Source: Brachyspira catarrhinii
Lineage (GTDB): Bacteria > Spirochaetota > Brachyspiria > Brachyspirales > Brachyspiraceae
Length of the DNA stretch: 12,624 bases
Reading direction: 5' to 3'
Assembly: GCF_005518285.1 (NCBI RefSeq)
Contig: NZ_SJDU01000025.1
Span: 1-12,624 of the forward strand
This document shows positions 1 to 6,569 of this stretch, in pieces (within the stretch, counting starts at the first letter, position 1; every line of letters starts with the position of its first letter). A program made the translations under genes and the position numbers. A model generated the notes under the pieces. The model was not told the DNA's origin. It made no database searches and worked only from the letters and a program-made list of their open reading frames with translations.

Positions 1-65
1 ACAAATGCACCGACTATGCCGCTTGCGAGCCTGTTTGTCCAAGCAACGCTATACATCAAGCTTAA
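1..65 (+). CDS. ferredoxin, 4Fe-4S type (C-terminal end only)
   Basis: The frame starting at position 3 reads KCTDYAACEPVCPSNAIHQA and stops at TAA 63-65. This is the second cluster-binding segment of a small bacterial ferredoxin, with the usual C-x3-CP-x2-AI ending. These proteins carry electrons in the cytoplasm, for example for pyruvate:ferredoxin oxidoreductase or hydrogenase in anaerobes. Three of the expected four cysteines are seen (codons at 6-8, 24-26 and 36-38). The second position of the normal C-x2-C-x2-C-x3-CP pattern is Tyr (TAT, 15-17) instead of Cys. The N-terminal part lies upstream of the window, so the total length and the first cluster motif cannot be judged. A terminator follows 20 bp after the stop codon. 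Confidence 0.85.
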   Translation, partial: KCTDYAACEPVCPSNAIHQA

Positions 66-84
66 TCTGTTACGGATGGCATTG

Positions 85-112
85 GGGCGGGTTTTTTAGC
101 CTGCCCTTTTTT
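85..112 (+). terminator. Rho-independent terminator after the ferredoxin gene
   Basis: The left arm GGGCGGGT (85-92) pairs with GCCTGCCC (99-106), with two G-T wobbles. A further T-A pair closes a short T-rich loop. Six T residues follow at 107-112. It ends the ferredoxin transcript and separates it from recO, whose start is 43 bp further on. Confidence 0.85.
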
Positions 113-141
113 AAAATAATCAAAAATTTAAAATAAAATTT

Positions 142-147
142 AAAGGA
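142..147 (+). promoter_or_regulatory. ribosome binding site of recO
   Basis: AAAGGA lies 8 bases before the TTG at 156-158. No ATG or GTG is suitably placed nearby, so this site decides for the TTG start. The 43 bp between the terminator and recO show no convincing -35/-10 pair. Confidence 0.65.
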
Positions 148-155
148 ATTTTTAA

Positions 156-944
156 TTGATAAATAACACCCAAGCTTTCATTCTCGCTTACAATAAATAT
201 AAAACTTCTTCAATTATAGCTTCGTTTCTTACAAAAAATTCTATAATAGACGCTATTTGCTATAAAGCGAAAAAAGATTCAAAAGCGTTCGGTTCGGACT
301 TTGAAACCGTATCTAAAATACAAATAAGTTTATATCAAAAGAAACAACCCAATTTATCTATATTAAAAGAATCTTCAATAATAAAAAATTATAATCTGCT
401 CGAAAAATCAATTTATTCTTCGCTTGCCGTTTTTTATATAAGAGAGGTTTTATTATATTCCGCAAAAGATTTTGACGAAAGATATTTTATACTTATGGAA
501 AAAATATTAAACGCTTTGGAAAAATTGGAAGAAGAAAAATTATTATTAAACGAAAACGATTTATTAAAAAATTATATAAACATACTTTTAAGAGCGTTTG
601 AAATGAAAGTTCTTTATATTGCGGGAATATCTCCGCAGTTGGATTCCTGTATTTTATGTTCCAACAGAAACGCCGATTTTTACTCGATAACCGAAGGCGG
701 AATTATATGCGATAATTGTAAAATAAGCTCAAAAGACGCAATCAAACTTGAAAAAGGCGATATTGATTTTATGAGAATAATAAAAAAAACTTCTTTAATC
801 GACATAGCCCAAAATAAAGAATTAAATAATTTTTATATAAACTCGATTACAAATGTCAGAGATATAATGAATAAATCTCTTTTCAATCATTTAAACAAAA
901 ATTTCAAAAGCCTTAAAGTATTGGAAGAAGTTTTATTTAATTAA
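156..944 (+). CDS. recO: DNA repair protein RecO
   Basis: RecO mediates recombinational repair: it binds SSB and single-stranded DNA and, with RecR, helps load RecA at gaps. The 262-residue length is normal for the family. The N-terminal part (about 1-80) fits the RecO OB-fold, and the middle is helical. The diagnostic feature is the C4 zinc-binding segment at C165-x2-C168 and C185-x2-C188, preceded by GISPQLDSC and containing the typical FYSITEGGIIC stretch. The start is TTG, supported by AAAGGA 8 bases upstream. The 3' end overlaps the convergent HAD phosphatase gene by 12 bp. The identification is firm from the zinc motif and overall architecture; no frameshift or truncation is visible. 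Confidence 0.94.
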   Translation: MINNTQAFILAYNKYKTSSIIASFLTKNSIIDAICYKAKKDSKAFGSDFETVSKIQISLYQKKQPNLSILKESSIIKNYNLLEKSIYSSLAVFYIREVLLYSAKDFDERYFILMEKILNALEKLEEEKLLLNENDLLKNYINILLRAFEMKVLYIAGISPQLDSCILCSNRNADFYSITEGGIICDNCKISSKDAIKLEKGDIDFMRIIKKTSLIDIAQNKELNNFYINSITNVRDIMNKSLFNHLNKNFKSLKVLEEVLFN

Positions 945-1598
945 TATATCAAATACGCTTTTTGCATCGTCAACAATATAAGTGGCGTTTTCAAATTCTT
1001 TATCTTCGCCGAAACCGTATCTAACGGCAATCGAATCAATGCCAACATTTTTAGCGCCGTCAATATCGTCTATTCTATCGCCAATCATTATGGTTTTTGA
1101 CTTGTCGAATTTTTCTTTTGATAAAGCTTTAATTAGAACATCGGTTTTATTTTTAGATTTTTCGCCAAATACGGGAGCGTAAATTTCTTTAAAGAAAATA
1201 TTTAAATTAAAATGTTCTATTATTCTAACAGCCGATTCTTTAGGTTTTGCAGTCGCCACAAAGAGATTAAATTTTTTATCATGCAGATTTTTTATTAAAT
1301 CAAAAATTCCATCGTATAATTTGCAGTTAAATAAACCGTCATTTTCGTTATAATCTTTTCTGTAATATTTTATGAATTCGTTTGCAAGATTTTCATCTTT
1401 ATGGCAGTATTTCATAAAACTTATATCGAGCGGAGGTCCTATAAATTTTCTTAAAATATCTTTTGAAGGAATTTCTATATTTAAATTATGAATTTCGTTT
1501 ATCTTTTTTATTCCGTATATAACGCCGTTTATTATGCCGATAGCCGAATCTGTTATAGTTCCGTCAAGGTCGAATAAAATATTTTCGTATTTAGGCAT
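933..1598 (-). CDS. HAD-superfamily hydrolase, phosphoglycolate phosphatase-like
   Basis: This is a 221-residue subfamily IA HAD phosphatase, probably cytoplasmic. Motif I is DLDGT at residues 10-14 (D10 nucleophile, D12 acid/base). A helical cap follows with the FIGPPL element at 52-57. Motif II is T116 in VATAKP, the motif III lysine is probably K151, and motif IV is GDRIDD at 173-178. All catalytic residues are present. It resembles the Gph/PpaX group that acts on phosphoglycolate, pyrophosphate or nucleotides, but the substrate cannot be read from sequence. No clear Shine-Dalgarno precedes the ATG. The stop codon of the small ORF at 1611-1706 lies only 12 bases upstream, so translation may depend on coupling. 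Its 3' end overlaps recO tail to tail. Confidence 0.88.
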   Translation of the reverse strand: MPKYENILFDLDGTITDSAIGIINGVIYGIKKINEIHNLNIEIPSKDILRKFIGPPLDISFMKYCHKDENLANEFIKYYRKDYNENDGLFNCKLYDGIFDLIKNLHDKKFNLFVATAKPKESAVRIIEHFNLNIFFKEIYAPVFGEKSKNKTDVLIKALSKEKFDKSKTIMIGDRIDDIDGAKNVGIDSIAVRYGFGEDKEFENATYIVDDAKSVFDILIK

Positions 1599-1610
1599 AT
1601 TAAGATTATT

Positions 1611-1706
1611 CTATTTATTTGTAAATAATCGTTTCCAAAAAGATAGTTCTTTTGCAAGAACATCGGCAACTTTTATACTCTCATTAATTAATTGTTTATC
1701 GTCCAT
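1611..1706 (-). CDS. possible small protein, 31 residues
   Basis: An ATG at 1706 begins two bases after the TAA of the upstream secreted-protein gene and runs 31 codons to TAG at 1613-1611. The HAD gene starts 12 bases later. The peptide starts MDDKQLINESIK and ends FWKRLFTNK. It has an acidic N-terminus, a regularly spaced hydrophobic face (L6, I7, I11, V16, L17, L21, F23, W24, L27, F28) and a basic C-terminus, so it could form an amphipathic helix. The nearest purine-rich site, GGAG in the upstream gene, is about 16 bases from the ATG, so initiation would rely on coupling. It fills almost the whole gap between its neighbours. I do not recognise it; it may be a real microprotein, a coupling leader or chance. 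Confidence 0.4.
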   Translation of the reverse strand: MDDKQLINESIKVADVLAKELSFWKRLFTNK

Positions 1707-1708
1707 GA

Positions 1709-2152
1709 TTAAAAATCATCCGCTCCAAAAGGTTTTTTATATTTTCTTAATTCAGTAGTTAATTTTGTCAAAATAAAAGTGCTATGTTCGATATTATTTA
1801 CATCTAAAAATAAAAATTCTATATTGTATAAATTATAATAAATCTCTTCCGCTTTACTTCCTGTTATAGTTATTCCACCATCGTTAATATATTGACTAAC
1901 ATCATAAACTATCAATTTTCCTTTTCTTAACATTAATTCCGCAGTATCGCCTTTTTTTATTCTTCTGTCTTTTATTTCTACTGTTATATTTCCATTGTTT
2001 CCTGTCAATATTAATTGCGATAAACCATCCCTATCCGATTTAATTATTTTTACTATTTTATTTGGACTTACAACCTCTACTTTTACCTCTTGCGTATTTT
2101 GCGCTGTTAATGTTCCTATAATAATTAAAAATAAAATTAATATCTTTCGCAT
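1709..2152 (-). CDS. secreted or periplasmic hypothetical protein
   Basis: This 147-residue protein is not recognised. It opens with a clear signal peptide: MRK, then a hydrophobic core ILILFLIIIGTLTA, with likely cleavage near residues 17-18 (TAQ). The mature part is rich in beta-type segments (VKVEVVSP, QLILTG, ITVEIKD, GKLIVYDV, GGITITG), suggesting a small beta-sandwich or beta-roll exported across the inner membrane. There is no lipobox cysteine, so it is not an obvious lipoprotein, and no cysteine or catalytic motif stands out. It is preceded by a good promoter and a GCGAGG ribosome binding site 8 bases from the ATG. It is the first gene of a short cluster with the 31-residue ORF and the HAD phosphatase. 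Function is unknown. Confidence 0.8.
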   Translation of the reverse strand: MRKILILFLIIIGTLTAQNTQEVKVEVVSPNKIVKIIKSDRDGLSQLILTGNNGNITVEIKDRRIKKGDTAELMLRKGKLIVYDVSQYINDGGITITGSKAEEIYYNLYNIEFLFLDVNNIEHSTFILTKLTTELRKYKKPFGADDF

Positions 2153-2160
2153 TATTTATG

Positions 2161-2166
2161 CCTCGC
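2161..2166 (-). promoter_or_regulatory. ribosome binding site of the secreted protein gene
   Basis: On the minus strand GCGAGG lies 8 bases upstream of the ATG at 2152. It is one of the stronger Shine-Dalgarno matches in the 1-3 kb part of the window. Confidence 0.6.
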
Positions 2167-2179
2167 TTTTTTATTTTAT

Positions 2180-2207
2180 AGTATATACATAAATTATTTT
2201 TTTTCAA
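2180..2207 (-). promoter_or_regulatory. sigma-70-type promoter for the secreted protein gene
   Basis: The minus strand has TTGAAA (2207-2202), a 16-base A/T-rich spacer, and TATACT (2185-2180). This would start transcription about 20 bases before the GCGAGG/ATG start region. The -35 box is 23 bases after the stop codon of the DUF4145-like gene. The same two hexamers and spacing recur at 2980-3007. Confidence 0.6.
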
Positions 2208-2230
2208 GTATTTTTCTATTTTTAAGAATA

Positions 2231-2944
2231 TTAATCTTTTCTGTTTTCTCTTTTCGCAGTTTCAGGCAGAATATCGTAAATTTCGTTTACTTTCTTTTTA
2301 TCGGTTAACATTTTCTCGGCTATATAATTTATTATTTTAAACAACGCAATAGCTATTCCTTGATTATCTTTTATATCCAATTCATTCGGATGAACGGCGC
2401 TATTACCTATAACCCGAACGGAATCTAACGCTTTTTGCAAATCTTCATTAATAATTTTTTTATCAATCAAACTCTTAATAGCTTTATCAAGGTTTTTATC
2501 TTCTCCTAAATATATCATTAGTTTTTGCAATGCCAACCGCAATAAAGTGCAAGCACCTCTTGGCGAATCTTGAACGATAAGCGAAGCCTCTTCATAATCG
2601 GCTTTTATGTCGTCTGGTAAATCTTTGTTTGGTAAAGGAGTTAAACGAGGTTTTGGATATATCATTTTTTCATCTACCCAAATGCTAATTTTTTTACAGT
2701 TTTGACAAATTGCAAATGAGTTTGCAAACTTTTCATAAATATCTACTATATGCTCTATATCATTTACTCTATTTCGTGCATTCTCACTTGCATATAAATA
2801 GTTCTCTTTTATATCTTGTAAATTAAGATAAATACCTTGTTTTATTTTATTTGGTGTAATGAAATTCATTTGAGCAATAGCTTGACAATGCGGGCATGTG
2901 AAAGGAGTTGTATTGAATTTTGGTTCTTTAAAATTGTTTTCCAT
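2231..2944 (-). CDS. zinc-ribbon protein with a DUF4145-like (HEPN-type) domain
   Basis: This 237-residue protein has two parts. The N-terminal part carries two CxxC pairs, C17-C20 (FTCPHC) and C80-C83 (AICQNC), separated by a helical insert, which together would form a split zinc ribbon. The C-terminal part (about 110-215) is helical, with SPRGACTLLRLALQKL and RVIGNSAVHP, matching the pattern of DUF4145 domains. That family is related to HEPN domains, whose R...H pair is catalytic in many RNases; here the candidates are R177 and H185. Related proteins occur alone or with restriction and defence genes. No partner gene is adjacent here. It has its own promoter and no obvious Shine-Dalgarno. 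The cellular role is unknown; a nucleic-acid-related or defence role is only an inference. Confidence 0.75.
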   Translation of the reverse strand: MENNFKEPKFNTTPFTCPHCQAIAQMNFITPNKIKQGIYLNLQDIKENYLYASENARNRVNDIEHIVDIYEKFANSFAICQNCKKISIWVDEKMIYPKPRLTPLPNKDLPDDIKADYEEASLIVQDSPRGACTLLRLALQKLMIYLGEDKNLDKAIKSLIDKKIINEDLQKALDSVRVIGNSAVHPNELDIKDNQGIAIALFKIINYIAEKMLTDKKKVNEIYDILPETAKRENRKD

Positions 2945-2979
2945 TTTTTATATTTATATTAACATATGTAATTAATTGT

Positions 2980-3007
2980 AGTATAACATATAAATTTTAA
3001 ATTTCAA
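2980..3007 (-). promoter_or_regulatory. sigma-70-type promoter for the DUF4145-like gene
   Basis: The minus strand has TTGAAA (3007-3002), a 16-base spacer and TATACT (2985-2980), 35 bases before the ATG at 2944. It sits in the 81-bp gap after the fapA stop codon. The gene can therefore be expressed independently of the flagellar operon. No terminator hairpin is visible between fapA and this promoter, so read-through from the operon is also possible. Confidence 0.6.
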
Positions 3008-3025
3008 GTTATGAATAAAAACGAA

Positions 3026-4996
3026 TTATTTTCTATCTGGCTTTTTATCGGTTTTAGGCTCGCCTCTGTATTTTTCGCTCAATATTATTCCGTTTTCTTC
3101 GTAAAAAGTAACAGCTTTGTAATTCTGCCTTATTGAAAACTCGGCGCTTCCTATAACAAGTTCGACTCCCGATAGCATTTCTTTTCCCGCGCTTATAGTC
3201 GATTCCACTTTTTCTATTTCCATTTGTTGAATCATACTTTCTCTATTCAAAACGACTTCCTCTCTTCTGCTATTCGATTGTTCCAGCTGCTCTTTTAAAC
3301 TTTGCAATTGTTCTTTCTTTTCATCGTCCAATTTTTTTATTTTTGCCGCTTGCTCTAAAGATTTTATTCCTCTTTCAATCTCTTCTATAGCCATATCCAA
3401 TTCTTCTTTTTCTCTTTCCATTTCCTCGATGGCTCTTCTTTTAGCGGGACTCACTCCCGTTTCTATTAAAGTTTTCGCTCCCGCTTGAGAACCCAAAACT
3501 TTTCCGTTTACTTCGTTCAAAGCTCTTAATCTTCCGCCGCTTGCTGACGCTCTCTTTCCTATAAGTATTATTCTATTGTCGGCGTCTATATTTGAATTTA
3601 AAATCGCTTCCGTTACGACTACATTATTTCCCGCTTCTATATTTGAAAATTGTATAAATTTGGCTATAACATCTCCGCCAGCTCTAACGAAACTATTTTC
3701 ATTTCCTTGAATACCGAGCTTAACCATTATGTCGCCTTTTGCCTCGAGGTCGCATTTTCCAACCGTTCCCTGAATGTCTATATTTCCTTCGGCTTTAATC
3801 GAATAATTATCATTAACGCTTCCTTTAACAAGCACGCTTCCGATAAAATTGATATTTCCCGTTTCTGGTCCCACATCGCCCGCAACTTCGAATATAGGCT
3901 CTACGCTCAATAATTTTCCTTTCAAAACCACTTGCCCGTTTATAGAGGCGATTACAAATTTTCCATCGTCCGACATTTTTACATTATCGCCCAATATTTC
4001 TTTAGGGTCTATATCCTTTCCTCCTTTGGTTTCAATTTTATCTCCAAATACGGTCGTTCCTTCTTCGCCTTCGCTCGCTTCGATTTTTTCAGCCAACCTC
4101 TGCCCTTCTTCGACATTTTCGACAATGCTTAAATCTTTATAATCTATACTTTCTTCTTCGCCTATAAATTTAGGTATAATTTTTTTATTTACATTAACCA
4201 AAAATTCTATTTTCGCGTCTTTTCCATTGATTGGAGGATTGCCTTCCGCCGCAAGAATTGGGATATTAAAATTGCCTTCTTCCAAAGATTTATTAATACT
4301 TTCTTCTTGTATTCCGTAAACGATTCCGCTATTTTCAAGCAACTCCTTAATATCTATCAAATCCATTTCTCTTCCGCCGTTTGTGGGTTTGCTCATAGTT
4401 ACAAAAGCTTGCATTTTATCTTCCGTAACGGAATAATTGAGTCTTGCATTATATGCCGCTTTTGAAGAATCCCACTCGGCTATTTTCTTATATTCGCCTT
4501 TCTGCTCGCTTAAAATCTTTTTAGCCAAATTGGAATCGTATTCTTTTATTCCAGATTCTATCAATTTTGATTCCAACGCGGCAATATCTTCTATCCTCTT
4601 TCCATCCGCCACAGGAGGAGACACTTTCAAAAATACGCCGTCTCTTTTTACTCTAACGATTATTTTCGTGTCTTTATCCACTAAAATATTATCTTCTTCG
4701 CCATTTTCAATAGAAGTATAATCTTTGTCCGTTCCCATATTTATTTTGGATTTTTCGTATTCTATATGAGTGTATCGGACAAATATTTTTCCTCCGCCTA
4801 TTCCTAAAAATCCTCCGCTTCTGTCTCTAATCACTTTATAAGTCAATTCGTAAACGGGACATTGAAATATTGCGGATGCTTCTTGCATTCCCTGTTCCAA
4901 AGAATTAACATACAATTCCACCGAATGAGAATTTTGAGAATTATAAATATTCTTATAAAAATTACTTTGTAAAATTTTTCTTTTCAATTCGTTCAT
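3026..4996 (-). CDS. fapA: FapA/DUF342 flagellar assembly protein A family
   Basis: This 656-residue cytoplasmic protein has the layout of the DUF342 family. Residues 25-78 form a Jag_N-like module ending in GGFLGIGGGKIFVRY. About 105-355 is the FapA N-terminal region, rich in beta strands. About 360-500 is a repetitive Gly/Asn-containing beta-helix (VAGDVGPETG, IKAEGNIDIQG, VRAGGDVIAK, IEAGNNVVV), comparable to bactofilin or MinC C-terminal folds. About 517-600 is a strongly charged coiled coil (EEMEREKEELDMAIEEIERG). The C-terminus is basic. Family members are implicated in flagellar assembly or placement, in Vibrio reportedly at the pole, but the mechanism is unsettled. It is the last gene of the flagellar operon, 23 bp after the sigma factor, with AGGA 6 bases before its ATG. 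Confidence 0.88.
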   Translation of the reverse strand: MNELKRKILQSNFYKNIYNSQNSHSVELYVNSLEQGMQEASAIFQCPVYELTYKVIRDRSGGFLGIGGGKIFVRYTHIEYEKSKINMGTDKDYTSIENGEEDNILVDKDTKIIVRVKRDGVFLKVSPPVADGKRIEDIAALESKLIESGIKEYDSNLAKKILSEQKGEYKKIAEWDSSKAAYNARLNYSVTEDKMQAFVTMSKPTNGGREMDLIDIKELLENSGIVYGIQEESINKSLEEGNFNIPILAAEGNPPINGKDAKIEFLVNVNKKIIPKFIGEEESIDYKDLSIVENVEEGQRLAEKIEASEGEEGTTVFGDKIETKGGKDIDPKEILGDNVKMSDDGKFVIASINGQVVLKGKLLSVEPIFEVAGDVGPETGNINFIGSVLVKGSVNDNYSIKAEGNIDIQGTVGKCDLEAKGDIMVKLGIQGNENSFVRAGGDVIAKFIQFSNIEAGNNVVVTEAILNSNIDADNRIILIGKRASASGGRLRALNEVNGKVLGSQAGAKTLIETGVSPAKRRAIEEMEREKEELDMAIEEIERGIKSLEQAAKIKKLDDEKKEQLQSLKEQLEQSNSRREEVVLNRESMIQQMEIEKVESTISAGKEMLSGVELVIGSAEFSIRQNYKAVTFYEENGIILSEKYRGEPKTDKKPDRK

Positions 4997-5019
4997 AAAA
5001 TATCCTACGCTTAATAGTA

Positions 5020-5826
5020 TTATAATAAAGCTTTTTTTATTTCCGAAAGACTATGCCTTAAATCTTGTATGGCTTTCGTATGAAGCTGAGATACCCTGCT
5101 CTCGGATACATCCAATACTTTGCCTATTTCTTTCAAAGTTAATTCATCATAATAATATAATATCAATACCTGCTGTTCTTTATCGGGAAGTCTTTTCAAA
5201 GCCTTCACTATCTCTTTTTGAACCTCTTCTCTTTCAGCTAAATATTCTGGATTTGTTTTATCGCTCGATTTTAAAGTATCTATAATAGAAATCTCATCCG
5301 AATCGTCTCCCAAATACCAAACCTCGCTTAAGGAAGTTGTAGAGGCTTGAATATTATATCCCATGATTTCATTATACTTAGCCAAATCTATATTAAGCAT
5401 TTTAGCTATTTCTTGAGGCTGCGCTTTTCTTTTTAATTTTAATTCCAATACTTCGGTAGCTTCTTGAATCCTTTTTATATCTTTACGAACCGACCTTGGC
5501 AAACTATCTATTTTTCTAAATTCGTCATATATAGAACCTTGTATTCTCGTAAGCGCGTAAGTTTTGAATTTTATATCTCTATTTGGGTCATACTTGTCTA
5601 TAGCATCCAAAAGTCCGAAAAATCCAAAACCTACTAAATCCTCAAAATCCACTCCTCTAATATTTGCCGTGTGTATTCTACCAGCTGCATATTTTACTAA
5701 AGGAGTATATTTTAGCACTATAGCCTCTCTTATATGAGGAGATGAAGTTTTTTTGAATTCCAACCAATATTCATGTTCGTTTTCATCGGTTATATTCGGT
5801 AATATGTCTTTTTTATTCTTTTTCAT
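5020..5826 (-). CDS. fliA: RNA polymerase sigma-28 factor, FliA/WhiG family
   Basis: This 268-residue sigma factor of the FliA/WhiG type directs RNA polymerase to late flagellar and chemotaxis promoters. Region 2 spans about 35-105 and contains VDFEDLVGFGFFGLLDAIDKYDP and FKTYALTRIQGSIYDEFRK, the core-binding and -10 recognition part. Region 3 is about 110-160, with SLPRSVR typical of FliA/WhiG. Region 4 is about 205-258, with LKEIGKVLDVSESRVSQLHTKA as the -35-binding helix-turn-helix. No region 1.1 is present, as expected for this group. It lies in the flagellar operon between the two-TM protein gene (69-bp gap) and fapA (23-bp gap). Its ribosome binding site is weak (GAGTGG). FlgM, the usual anti-sigma partner, is not in the window. 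Confidence 0.94.
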   Translation of the reverse strand: MKKNKKDILPNITDENEHEYWLEFKKTSSPHIREAIVLKYTPLVKYAAGRIHTANIRGVDFEDLVGFGFFGLLDAIDKYDPNRDIKFKTYALTRIQGSIYDEFRKIDSLPRSVRKDIKRIQEATEVLELKLKRKAQPQEIAKMLNIDLAKYNEIMGYNIQASTTSLSEVWYLGDDSDEISIIDTLKSSDKTNPEYLAEREEVQKEIVKALKRLPDKEQQVLILYYYDELTLKEIGKVLDVSESRVSQLHTKAIQDLRHSLSEIKKALL

Positions 5827-5895
5827 AATGAACCACTCTATTTAATTTTTTATTATAACTTATTAACTTTATTAAAAACTAAAAATAATTTGCCT

Positions 5896-6558
5896 TTATT
5901 TTCCTTTATCTTTCGCTATCGCCGTTCTTATTGCCAATGCGGCTTTTTCGGGGTCTTCCATAACTTCTCTTTCCATAACTCTTTCGTTTATTTTTTTATC
6001 GCCGCCGTAATAATCGCCCGAATCGGAAATATTCGGAGAACTTTGATAAGACGAAGCGTTTAATATAATATCTCCTATATCGCCTCTCAAGTTATCATAA
6101 CCCGCTTTATTATTTTTATCAATATTAAAATCGTTTTTAACGGTCTCTTTTGGCTTAATAATATCTTCAAACGTTGAAGAGGAATTATTTTCGGGTTTTG
6201 ATTCGGTTAATATATCGCCATCGCCAACATTAGAAGTTTGCAAATTATTCGTTTCTTCGGGCGAGGAATCGTTAGGAATATTGCCTAAAGTATCGTCCGA
6301 AACATTGGAAATAGTTTCAATATTGGAAGATTCTATTATATCCGCCAAATATTTCTTCAAAGCTATACTCAAACCGTATAATATCAATATGGTTATCACG
6401 GAAGAAATAAGCGCTTTCAAAATGGAAATATCGATTCTATTTTTCAAAATAACCGAAAGAATCAAAGTAGCCAAAAAAGATAAAGAGGTTATAAACAGAG
6501 TCAATTTTCCGAAATTGGACGAAAAATAACTTTTTAATTTATTAACTATATTCTCCAT
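5896..6558 (-). CDS. two-TM membrane protein of the flagellar operon, long disordered tail
   Basis: This 220-residue protein is not a family I can name. Two hydrophobic helices lie at about 18-38 and 46-67, giving a hairpin with the basic-flanked tail probably in the cytoplasm. Residues about 70-185 are low-complexity, rich in Asn, Ser, Asp and Glu, and likely disordered. The C-terminus is conserved-looking: KINERVMEREVMED at 189-202 and DPEKAALAIRTAIAKD at 202-217. The latter resembles the FliG-binding C-terminal peptide of FliF. KINERVM resembles a segment in the FlhF linker. The gene starts 8 bp after flhG, and the flhG stop codon lies inside its TAGGAG ribosome binding site, so the two are probably coupled. 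Other spirochaetes have a short hypothetical gene at this place; homology to those is not established here. Confidence 0.8.
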   Translation of the reverse strand: MENIVNKLKSYFSSNFGKLTLFITSLSFLATLILSVILKNRIDISILKALISSVITILILYGLSIALKKYLADIIESSNIETISNVSDDTLGNIPNDSSPEETNNLQTSNVGDGDILTESKPENNSSSTFEDIIKPKETVKNDFNIDKNNKAGYDNLRGDIGDIILNASSYQSSPNISDSGDYYGGDKKINERVMEREVMEDPEKAALAIRTAIAKDKGK

Positions 6559-6563
6559 AACCG

Positions 6564-6569
6564 CTCCTA
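6564..6569 (-). promoter_or_regulatory. ribosome binding site of the two-TM protein, overlapping the flhG stop
   Basis: TAGGAG on the minus strand lies 5 bases before the ATG at 6558. Its first three bases are the flhG stop codon, an arrangement that favours translational coupling and fixes the start. Confidence 0.75.

Noticed and set aside
2945..3025. Terminator after fapA
   Set aside because: Only A/T-only inverted repeats such as TAAATTTTAAATTT are present, with no GC-containing stem and T-tract; the gap is better explained by the promoter of the next gene.
5852..5880. TATAAT in the 69-bp gap before the sigma factor gene as an internal promoter
   Set aside because: The -10 match is perfect, but no acceptable -35 box lies 16-18 bases upstream (the region reads AGTTTT), and AT-rich spacers give such hexamers by chance. 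It remains only a weak possibility.
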